Below, piece after piece: positions 1 through 5,190 of a stretch of 5,190 nt of DNA. A program made the translations under genes and the position numbers. The notes below the pieces were generated by a model. The model was not told where the DNA came from. It did not search any database and was given only the letters and a program-made list of their open reading frames with translations. Within the stretch, counting starts at the first letter, position 1. Each line of letters starts with the position of its first letter. Origin of the DNA: Acetobacteraceae bacterium (GTDB lineage: Bacteria > Pseudomonadota > Alphaproteobacteria > Acetobacterales > Acetobacteraceae); the NCBI GenBank assembly GCA_030039695.1, contig JASHVB010000958.1, positions 1 to 5,190 on the forward strand. The letters are read 5' to 3'.

Positions 1-605
1 GGCCGCTCCGCCCGTGCCAGCATGTCCGCCAGCTTGTCGAGATCGGCGGCACGCGGGCCGGACAGGGCGCGCGGCCGCGGCTGGTCGAGTTCCGCATCGG
101 TGGTCTCGTCGAAGATGTCCTCAGGCAGGATCACCGCGACCGGACCTTGCGTGCCACTTTCCGCTACATGGAACGCGCGGGCGACAGCCTCCGAGGCTTG
201 CTCCGGCTCGTTCACCTCGATCACCAGCTTGGTGACGTCCGCCAGCAGACGCGAGTAGTTTTGCTCCTGTAACGCCAGCCGGCCGAAATCCTTGCGTTCC
301 ACCTGGCCGACGAGCATCACCATCGGCGTGGCGTCGTGATAGGCCGAATGCAACGAGACCATCGCGTTCGACAGGCCAGGCCCGCGCGAGACGATGCAGC
401 AGCCCGCACGTTTGCGCAGGCGGCCATCGGCCACGGCCATAAAGCCGGCGCCGCCTTCGTGGCGGCACACCACCATGCGGATCGTGTTCCGTTGCAGCAC
501 GGCACTGGTGAAGCCGACATAGCTCTCGCCCGGGACGCAGAAGATCTGGTCCACGTCATGCGCTTCCAAACTCTCCGCCAGCAGGCGGGCGACGGTGCGG
601 GTCAT
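1..605 (-). CDS. Thiamine-pyrophosphate-binding enzyme, acetolactate-synthase-like (N-terminal part, runs off window)
   Basis: The minus-strand frame is open from an ATG at 605-603 to the window edge, giving 201 residues of a protein whose family is usually about 530-600 residues. What is present is the N-terminal TPP-binding (PYR) domain. Visible motifs are CVPGESYVG (residues 23-31), RHEGGAGFMAVADGR (48-62), where E50 sits at the position of the Glu that activates the thiamine aminopyrimidine, SRGPGLSNA (73-81), and a QE pair (113-114) followed by K126, as in acetolactate synthases. The domain ends near GPVAVILPEDIF (154-165). Such enzymes carry out 2-keto-acid decarboxylation or carboligation in the cytoplasm. 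The exact substrate cannot be read from this half, and the canonical HEQGA and TSGPG motifs are altered, so I would not call it IlvB. The start is supported by GAGGAG at 617-622. It lies 25 bp downstream of the exported-protein gene on the same strand. Confidence 0.88.
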   Translation of the reverse strand, partial: MTRTVARLLAESLEAHDVDQIFCVPGESYVGFTSAVLQRNTIRMVVCRHEGGAGFMAVADGRLRKRAGCCIVSRGPGLSNAMVSLHSAYHDATPMVMLVGQVERKDFGRLALQEQNYSRLLADVTKLVIEVNEPEQASEAVARAFHVAESGTQGPVAVILPEDIFDETTDAELDQPRPRALSGPRAADLDKLADMLARAER

Positions 606-616
606 GTTGTGAAAGT

Positions 617-622
617 CTCCTC
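617..622 (-). promoter_or_regulatory. Ribosome binding site of the TPP-enzyme gene
   Basis: Read on the minus strand this is GAGGAG, within AGAGGAGA, about 11-12 bases before the ATG at 605-603. It fills the 25-bp gap after the upstream gene and fixes the start of the TPP enzyme. Confidence 0.6.
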
Positions 623-630
623 TTGATGAA

Positions 631-1092
631 TCACCGCGGCGCGCAGCGGATCAGCGGATAGGGATAGGCGGAGCAGCCGGGGAACACGATCTGATTGTCG
701 CCGCGCCGCTGCACCGTCAGCCTATCGGGGCTAGCACAGCCAAAGCCCAATTCCGGTGGGGTCGACGCCTGAACCAGCATCCCGCCCTGTGCCGATGGCG
801 GTTGGCCGTTGAACTGGAATACGAACCCATCTTTGGTGGCGCGCACGGTCTGGATCGGCCGCTGCACGTAGATCGGCGAAGTCATCGTCAGGTGCATCAC
901 CACATCGCGTGTGAAGATCACGGTCGGTTCAGACAGGCACTCCTCTGTGCTCAGCGTCACCGGCGGGGGAAACACTCCACCGATCCAGCCCCCGAACAGC
1001 CAGGCATGCACGGGTGCCTCCGGCGCCTGCGCCGCGACGGGGCACGCAACGACGAACACGAGCATGGCGGCGATGGCGACGATGCGGCGCAT
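631..1092 (-). CDS. Small exported protein of unknown function
   Basis: 153 residues that I do not recognise as a named family. The N-terminus (MRRIVAIAAMLVFVVACPVAAQA) is a clear Sec signal peptide: two arginines, a hydrophobic core at about residues 4-16, then a probable signal peptidase I site after AQA (residue 23). VVAC (14-17) also loosely fits a lipobox, so a lipoprotein anchored at C17 is an alternative. The mature part has four cysteines (C52, C119, C140, C150), enough for two disulphides in the periplasm. It starts with an aromatic/glycine-rich stretch, HAWLFGGWIGGVFPPP (29-44), followed by ECL and TVIFTRDVVMHLTM (51-70). There are no transmembrane segments after the signal and no catalytic motif that I can identify. 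The start is supported by GAGGA at 1099-1103, six bases before the ATG. It lies between dedA (63 bp upstream) and the TPP-enzyme gene (25 bp downstream), all on the same strand, so co-transcription is likely. Confidence 0.82.
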   Translation of the reverse strand: MRRIVAIAAMLVFVVACPVAAQAPEAPVHAWLFGGWIGGVFPPPVTLSTEECLSEPTVIFTRDVVMHLTMTSPIYVQRPIQTVRATKDGFVFQFNGQPPSAQGGMLVQASTPPELGFGCASPDRLTVQRRGDNQIVFPGCSAYPYPLIRCAPR

Positions 1093-1098
1093 TCAGGA

Positions 1099-1103
1099 TC
1101 CTC
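1099..1103 (-). promoter_or_regulatory. Ribosome binding site of the exported-protein gene
   Basis: GAGGA on the minus strand, six bases before the ATG at 1092-1090. The spacing is good. It supports this start and with it the full signal peptide. Confidence 0.55.
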
Positions 1104-1155
1104 GGTTGGCAAGCGGCCGGGACCATAGGGCGAGCGTCCGGTAGTGACCAGACGG

Positions 1156-1785
1156 TCAGCGCCGGTGCAGCCGATGCCAGACGAACCAGGCGACGGCGGC
1201 GAGGCCGAGCACCACGATGAACGCGTCCAGCCGATGCAACGCCTCGGCCAACCGCGGATCAGTATTCCACCGCTTGCCGAGCTGCTGCCCGACGTAGGCC
1301 AGCGCCAGGCACCACACGTAGGAGCCGACGAAAGTGTAGAGTTGGAATGGCAGCTGGCGCATACGCGCCATGCCGGCGGGCAAGGCAATGAACGTGCGGA
1401 CCACCGGCAGCATGCGGCCGAGCAAGACGGCAAGCGTGCCGAATTGGTCGAAGAAGCGTTCAGCCCTGTCGAGGTCGCGCAGGTCGAGCAACGCGTAGCC
1501 ACCCCAGCGCTCGACGAACGGCCGGCCGCCGCGGATCCCGACATAGTAGGCGACGCTGGAGCCGAGGCTGCAGCCCACCGCTCCGGCGAATGCCACGAGC
1601 CAGAGCTCAAAGGTTCCGGTGGAGACCAGATAGCCGGCGAACGGCATGATGATCTCCGACGGCAACGGGATGCAGGCGCTCTCAATGGCCATCAGAATGG
1701 CGAGGCCGGCGTAGCCTCCGGCCGAGATCGTTGCCACGATCCAGCCCGTTAGGGTGGCGATCAAATCGTTCTCTCTACACTGCAT
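1156..1785 (-). CDS. DedA-family (VTT/SNARE-associated domain) inner-membrane protein
   Basis: 209 residues, the usual size for DedA proteins, which are inner-membrane transporters. Characterised members recycle undecaprenyl phosphate or move phospholipids and support membrane and proton-motive-force homeostasis. The hallmark re-entrant-loop motifs are visible: ESACIPLPSEIIMPFAG at 35-51 (E35, P40, P42, E44) and GRMLPVVRTFIALPAGMARM at 123-142 (R124, P127, R130). Hydrophobic segments lie at about 15-34, 45-82, 117-137, 148-168 and 188-203. The PSE form of the first motif differs from E. coli YqjA/YghB, so I cannot assign orthology or a substrate. The ATG at 1785 has no ribosome binding site. 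A TTG at 1764-1762 (residue 8) is preceded six bases upstream by AGAGAG and would give a protein beginning MIATLTGW, which may be the true start. It is the first gene of the leftward unit and divergent from opgG. Confidence 0.93.
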   Translation of the reverse strand: MQCRENDLIATLTGWIVATISAGGYAGLAILMAIESACIPLPSEIIMPFAGYLVSTGTFELWLVAFAGAVGCSLGSSVAYYVGIRGGRPFVERWGGYALLDLRDLDRAERFFDQFGTLAVLLGRMLPVVRTFIALPAGMARMRQLPFQLYTFVGSYVWCLALAYVGQQLGKRWNTDPRLAEALHRLDAFIVVLGLAAVAWFVWHRLHRR

Positions 1786-1786
1786 G

Positions 1787-1809
1787 CCCGCCGCGGCGCT
1801 TCGGGCGGG
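1787..1809. repeat. GC-rich dyad in the probable dedA leader
   Basis: CCCGCC (1787-1792) and GGCGGG (1804-1809) are exact inverted copies separated by 11 bases, and a G-T wobble could extend the stem by one pair. It lies just upstream of the ATG at 1785, so in the dedA transcript it could fold as a leader hairpin. It has no T-tract and is not a terminator. In DNA this GC-rich a chance match is quite possible. Confidence 0.3.
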
Positions 1810-1885
1810 TCCGCCGCATGTCTAGCACAGCCCAAACAAGATTCCGCCTCCGCTTGGTGGTGGGCAGCAAAGTGGATCAACGCCA

Positions 1886-1901
1886 GGAGGTGCGTACCTC
1901 C
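1886..1901. repeat. Perfect 6-bp inverted repeat, possible operator
   Basis: GGAGGT (1886-1891), centre GCGT (1892-1895), ACCTCC (1896-1901): a 16-bp dyad in the middle of the divergent intergenic region. A symmetric site of this size could bind a dimeric regulator. There is no second copy in the window and no regulator gene nearby, so the role is only a possibility. Confidence 0.3.
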
Positions 1902-2049
1902 GCCGCACTCACGGTTGCATCACCCCCTTCCTCCATCCCGACGACGCGCGTTATAGTCGTACGCGAACTAGCCTGCACATCCACGTGATCACCACTGCAT
2001 CAGCACAACCTTGGCTCGTTCCTATCGTGGCTTAGTCTCCATCATGAAC

Positions 2050-2055
2050 AGGAGG
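2050..2055 (+). promoter_or_regulatory. Strong ribosome binding site that decides the opgG start
   Basis: AGGAGG is a full match to the Shine-Dalgarno consensus. Its last G is the first base of the GTG at 2055, so the GTG cannot use it as a start. The next in-frame start, TTG at 2061-2063, follows five bases after the AGGAGG, a workable spacing. An ATG at 2044 is in another frame. Confidence 0.7.
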
Positions 2056-2060
2056 TGCCG

Positions 2061-3572
2061 TTGCTGCGTCGCGAGTTACTGCGAACTGGCGCGTCCATGC
2101 CGTTGGTGCTGGCGCTGAACGGTGCCGCAGCGGACGGCGACGCGCCGGCGCCGTTCACCGCCGAGACCGTTCCGGCACTTGCCAAGCAGCTCGCTTCGCA
2201 ACCGTTCAGGCCGCCGGATCAATCGCTTCCCGCGGATTTGCAAAATCTGGATTACACCCACTATCTCGACATCCGGTTCAATCCGGAGAATGCGTTATGG
2301 AACGGGCAAGGGCTGAACTTCACAGTGCAGTTCCTCCACCGCGGATATCTCTACAAGGATCGGGTGGACATCTACCAGGTGGCCAACAGTCAGGCTCTTC
2401 CCGTTCAGTACAACGCGAACTGGTTCGAATTCGACAAGATCCAACCGCCAACGGGCGACATCGGTTTCGCCGGATTCCGACTGCATTATCCGATCAACCG
2501 GCTTAACTACCTCGATGAGTTCTGCGCCTTCCTCGGCGCCAGCTATTTCCGCGCCGTCGCGCGTGGGCAAGGATACGGCCTGTCGGCACGCGGCCTGGCG
2601 ATCAACACCGCCGAACCGACCGGCGAGGAATTCCCGCTGTTCCGCAGCTTCTGGCTGGAACAGCCGCCGAAAGGCGCAAACGTCATCACCGTTCATGCGC
2701 TACTGGACAGCAAGAGTGCCACCGGCGCGTTCCGTTTCGTCATCACGCCTGGCCAGCAGACCCTGATCGACACCGAGGCGCGCATCTATCCGCGTGTCGA
2801 TATTACAACGATCGGTCTTGCCCCGCTGACCAGCATGTTCTTCTTCGGCCCGAATTCGCGTGCCCGGAGCGACGACTGGCGTGCAGCCGTGCATGATTCC
2901 GGCGGCCTCGCGCTGCGCACGGGGCAGGACCAGCGCATCTGGCGCCCGTTGCTCAACCCGCACGAACTGCAGATCAGTGCATTCTCGGATGTCGGCCCGC
3001 GCGGCTTCGGCCTGATGCAGAGCCCTCGCCAGTTCGTCTACTACCAGGACCTGGAAGCACGTTATGAAAAACGCCCGTCACTGTGGGTCGAGCCGTTAGG
3101 CAACTGGGGTCATGGCATCGTCGAGCTGGTGGAAATCCCATCCAACAAGGAGGTAAACGACAATATCGTCGCGTTCTGGCGCCCGCATGATCCGCTAAAG
3201 GCCAAGTCCGAGTTCAAACTGTCCTATCGGCTGCACTGGGGCTGGAGCGAACCGAATCCCGGCCCTGTCGCGCACGTCGTGCAGACCCGTGCCGGCCTGG
3301 CATCGAACGGCACCGACCGGCAGTACGTCGTAGACTTCGCCGGAATTCCGCTGGATGCGTGGCACGAGCAGCAGGCGCCCGGCCTCGATGTCGGCACCGA
3401 CAAGGGCAAGATCATCAGTGCCGTCGCCGAGCGTAATCCCGACATGCATGGGTGGCGCGTGAGCATCGAGTTCGCCACCAACAAACAGAAAGTGGTGGAG
3501 CTGCACGCGCGCATGATGGACGGTGACAAGCCGCTGACCGAAACTTGGATCGCTCGGTGGACAGCGACCTGA
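2061..3572 (+). CDS. opgG: Periplasmic glucan biosynthesis protein, OpgG/OpgD (MdoG/MdoD) family
   Basis: 503 residues from the TTG at 2061 (505 from the GTG at 2055), close to the about 510-550 of E. coli OpgG and OpgD. The N-terminus, LRRELLRTGASMPLVLAL, has a twin-arginine motif (R3-R4, RRELLR) before a hydrophobic core and AAA at 22-24, so export by the Tat system with cleavage near residue 24 is likely, as for OpgD. Family motifs run the full length: RGYLYKDRVDIYQV near residue 95, VHDSGGL (277-283), YYQDLEARYEKRPSLWVEP (327-345) and NDNIVAFW (366-373), followed by a C-terminal Ig-like part. The family acts on the beta-1,2-linked backbone of osmoregulated periplasmic glucans. E. coli members were reported as beta-1,2-glucanases (GH186), and D279 and D367 here are candidate catalytic acids. 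It is first in an operon with opgH, which it overlaps by 16 bp. The symbol could equally be opgD, since Tat export favours OpgD while adjacency to opgH favours OpgG. Confidence 0.95.
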   Translation: MLRRELLRTGASMPLVLALNGAAADGDAPAPFTAETVPALAKQLASQPFRPPDQSLPADLQNLDYTHYLDIRFNPENALWNGQGLNFTVQFLHRGYLYKDRVDIYQVANSQALPVQYNANWFEFDKIQPPTGDIGFAGFRLHYPINRLNYLDEFCAFLGASYFRAVARGQGYGLSARGLAINTAEPTGEEFPLFRSFWLEQPPKGANVITVHALLDSKSATGAFRFVITPGQQTLIDTEARIYPRVDITTIGLAPLTSMFFFGPNSRARSDDWRAAVHDSGGLALRTGQDQRIWRPLLNPHELQISAFSDVGPRGFGLMQSPRQFVYYQDLEARYEKRPSLWVEPLGNWGHGIVELVEIPSNKEVNDNIVAFWRPHDPLKAKSEFKLSYRLHWGWSEPNPGPVAHVVQTRAGLASNGTDRQYVVDFAGIPLDAWHEQQAPGLDVGTDKGKIISAVAERNPDMHGWRVSIEFATNKQKVVELHARMMDGDKPLTETWIARWTAT

Positions 3573-5190
3573 ACACGTTGCCGGGCGTGGTCGGGTCGTT
3601 ACCTGGCCCCGCGCCGCTGCCGATGCCAGTGCAATCGCTGGACGGCACATTCACGCGGCCGCAACGGGTTCCGTCATCCCCGCGTACCATCGGGCTACGC
3701 CGCTTTGCGGTGATCGGCAGCGCCACGGCTCTCACGATCCAAGCCAGCTACGAGATATACCTTGTGCTCGCGGTGAATGGTCCAACACCGCTTGCGATCA
3801 TCATGGTACTATTGTTCGCCGCGCTGTTTGGCTGGATCGCGCTTTCCTTCACCAGCGCGCTGGCTGGGTTCTTCTCCATACTCGCAGGCGGCGGCGGTCG
3901 TCTGCTGCGGCATGATTCGGCCGTTCCGTCGACCCGCACGGCGCTGCTGATGCCAGTCTACAATGAATCGCCGCGCCACATAATGGCAGGACTGCGGGCG
4001 ACCTGGGAGTCGCTGCAAAAAACCGGAGTCGCTGCTGAAGCCTTCGATGCGTTCATTCTGAGCGACACCACCGATCCCGACACCTGGATTGATGAGGAAT
4101 CCGCGTTCCTCGAGCTGCGTGCGCGCACCGGCGGCTACAATCGCATCTTCTATCGCCGCCGACTGCGTAACACCGCGCGCAAGTCCGGCAACATCGCCGA
4201 TTGGATCACACGGTTCGGCGCGGCGTACGAGCAGTTCCTGATTCTGGATGCCGACAGCGTGATGACCGGCGAGGCACTGGTGCGTCTCGTCGATGCGATG
4301 GAGCGTCATCCCGATGTCGGCCTGATCCAGACGCTGCCAATCATCACCGGGGGGAACACGCTGTTTGCCCGCACCCAGCAATTCGCAGGCCGCGTCTATG
4401 GCCCGGTGATCGCGCAGGGCATCGCCTTCTGGCACGGCGCCGAGGGAAATTATTGGGGTCACAACGCGATCATCCGCACGCGCGCCTTCGCCGCGGCGGC
4501 GGGTTTGCCGGAACTGCCCGGCCGCAAGCCGTTCGGGGGCGCCATCCTCAGCCACGATTTCGTCGAGGCGGCGTTGCTGCGCCGTGCCGGCTGGGCGGTG
4601 CACATGGTGCCTGCACTTGCCGGCAGTTACGAGGGCTGTCCGCCAACGCTCACCGATCTCGCAATCCGCGATCGCCGCTGGTGCCAGGGCAATCTGCAAC
4701 ATACATTGGTGCTTCCCGCGCGGGGTCTGCATTGGGTCAGCCGCCTTCATCTGATGACCGGCATCGGCTCTTACATCACCGCGCCGTTGTGGCTGATGTT
4801 CTTGCTGTGCGGTATCCTGATTGCCATCGAGGCACGCTTCATTCCGCCGGACTATTTCCCCTCCGGGCCGTCGCTTTTTCCGGTCTGGCCGGTCATCGAT
4901 CCGGTCCGCGCTATGTGGATGTTCATCGGCACCATGGCGTTGCTGCTGCTTCCGAAAGTGCTTGGCTTCCTCGCGATCGCCCTGCGCGGCCCGCTGCGCC
5001 GAGGCTGCGGCGGCGTACTGCGATTATTCGCCAGCATCGTCTTGGAGACTGTCATCTCTGGCCTGATTGCGCCCGTGACCATGCTGACACAGACGCAACA
5101 TGTCATCGCCATCGTGTTCCGCAGTGATTCCGGTTGGAGTGTGCAGAAGCGCGATGACGGAAGCATCCCATTCCGCATCACCGCGCTTGA
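3557..5190 (+). CDS. opgH: Glucans biosynthesis glucosyltransferase OpgH (MdoH), 3' end beyond the window
   Basis: An open frame from the GTG at 3557 to the window edge gives 544 residues. The family transfers glucose from UDP-glucose to make the linear beta-1,2-glucan backbone and moves it across the inner membrane; E. coli synthesis also needs acyl carrier protein. The GT2 domain (about 125-390) shows TALLMPVYNE (128-137), SDTTDPD (169-175), the DxD-type DADS (231-234), HDFVEA (333-338) with the probable catalytic D334, and RDRRW (371-375), the (Q/R)xxRW motif. Two membrane segments precede it (about 49-73 and 77-110) and at least three follow (about 400-424, 450-476, 486-522). The C-terminal tail has begun (QKRDDGSIPF) and only the extreme C-terminus is missing. 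The start overlaps opgG by 16 bp with only a weak GGA upstream, which suggests translational coupling. A TTG at 3545 and an ATG at 3623 are the other in-frame options. The N-terminus is much shorter than in E. coli. Confidence 0.95.
   Translation, partial: MDSDLNTLPGVVGSLPGPAPLPMPVQSLDGTFTRPQRVPSSPRTIGLRRFAVIGSATALTIQASYEIYLVLAVNGPTPLAIIMVLLFAALFGWIALSFTSALAGFFSILAGGGGRLLRHDSAVPSTRTALLMPVYNESPRHIMAGLRATWESLQKTGVAAEAFDAFILSDTTDPDTWIDEESAFLELRARTGGYNRIFYRRRLRNTARKSGNIADWITRFGAAYEQFLILDADSVMTGEALVRLVDAMERHPDVGLIQTLPIITGGNTLFARTQQFAGRVYGPVIAQGIAFWHGAEGNYWGHNAIIRTRAFAAAAGLPELPGRKPFGGAILSHDFVEAALLRRAGWAVHMVPALAGSYEGCPPTLTDLAIRDRRWCQGNLQHTLVLPARGLHWVSRLHLMTGIGSYITAPLWLMFLLCGILIAIEARFIPPDYFPSGPSLFPVWPVIDPVRAMWMFIGTMALLLLPKVLGFLAIALRGPLRRGCGGVLRLFASIVLETVISGLIAPVTMLTQTQHVIAIVFRSDSGWSVQKRDDGSIPFRITAL

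Larger units (their letters stand above)
1786..2054. other. Divergent intergenic region between dedA and opgG
   Basis: About 270 bp with no convincing gene, lying between the starts of two divergent units, so both promoters should be here. A TATAGT hexamer at 1952-1957 (plus strand) overlaps TATAAC on the minus strand, but neither has a good -35 partner at 16-18 bp, so I do not assign a sigma-70 promoter. CACGTG at 1982-1987 is a 6-bp palindrome expected by chance. A short plus-strand reading frame crosses the region but looks like noise. Two dyads in the region are listed separately. Confidence 0.7.

Noticed and set aside
1145..1158. TGACC-AGAC-GGTCA hairpin at the dedA stop codon, considered as a terminator
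   Set aside because: The stem is only 5 bp and there is no following T-tract in the direction of transcription. The next gene has its own ribosome binding site 40-50 bp further on, consistent with read-through.
957..1685. Minus-strand open frame of 242 codons
   Set aside because: It is out of frame with both dedA and the exported-protein gene, which it overlaps, and its arginine/serine/proline-rich translation has no motifs.
1144..1752. Plus-strand open frame of 202 codons opposite dedA
   Set aside because: Antisense to a clear DedA gene; the translation resembles the acidic, alanine-rich product of a mirrored hydrophobic coding frame.
1928..1957. Possible sigma-70 promoter (TTCCTC - 18 bp - TATAGT) for opgG
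   Set aside because: The -10 hexamer is reasonable but the -35 matches the consensus poorly, and the opposite strand gives an equally plausible TATAAC, so the direction is not resolved.
1731..1988. Plus-strand open frame of 85 codons crossing the divergent intergenic region
   Set aside because: It starts inside dedA, has no ribosome binding site at its ATG codons, and the product is basic and without recognisable structure. Such a gene would also fill the space needed for the two divergent promoters.
3809..4750. Long minus-strand open frame of 313 codons
   Set aside because: It lies entirely antisense to opgH, whose frame carries all the glycosyltransferase motifs. The antisense translation is low-complexity, as expected from GC-rich codon bias.
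4201..5127. Plus-strand open frame of 308 codons
   Set aside because: It overlaps opgH in another frame. The translation is rich in arginine, histidine and proline with no domain, a typical shadow frame.
1..5190. Search for a CRISPR array, tRNA, insertion sequence, toxin-antitoxin pair or defence module
   Set aside because: No spaced direct repeats, cloverleaf-like sequences, transposase motifs, terminal inverted repeats or small paired genes are visible. The window reads as chromosomal housekeeping and envelope genes.

Overview
This is a GC-rich window from a Gram-negative bacterium, most likely an alphaproteobacterium. The lineage is inferred from two things: a compact OpgG/OpgH osmoregulated periplasmic glucan (OPG) operon whose OpgH has a short N-terminus, and the overall protein style, which resembles Rhodospirillales/Acetobacteraceae. 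No rRNA marker is present to confirm it. The window holds five protein genes in two divergent transcription units, and two of the genes are cut by the window edges. I see no RNA genes, insertion sequences, CRISPR arrays or phage genes.

Leftward unit (minus strand, read from about 1785 down to 1): a DedA-family inner-membrane protein (1156-1785), a small exported protein of unknown function with four cysteines in its mature part (631-1092), and the N-terminal 201 residues of a thiamine-pyrophosphate enzyme related to acetolactate synthase (1-605, continuing beyond the window). The gaps are 63 and 25 bp with no convincing terminator, so they are probably co-transcribed. Nothing in the sequence ties the three products to one known pathway.

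Rightward unit (plus strand, from about 2061): opgG/opgD-like (2061-3572), encoding a probably Tat-exported periplasmic protein, overlaps by 16 bp the start of opgH (3557 to the window end), encoding the membrane glucosyltransferase. OpgH polymerises glucose from UDP-glucose and moves the glucan across the inner membrane. OpgG/OpgD-type proteins act on the beta-1,2-glucan backbone in the periplasm. Together they make OPGs, which matter for osmotic adaptation and envelope integrity.

Between the units lies a divergent intergenic region of about 270 bp (1786-2054) that should carry both promoters. It contains a perfect 6-bp inverted repeat around a 4-base centre (1886-1901), a second GC-rich dyad close to dedA, and a TATA-like hexamer. 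None of these is strong enough to call a regulator site with confidence.

I do not find a clearly new biological system. The points most worth a second look are the start of opgG, which the ribosome binding site moves to a TTG codon, the short N-terminus of OpgH, conserved acidic residues in OpgG consistent with a GH186-type glucanase, the uncharacterised exported protein, and the non-canonical TPP-enzyme motifs.
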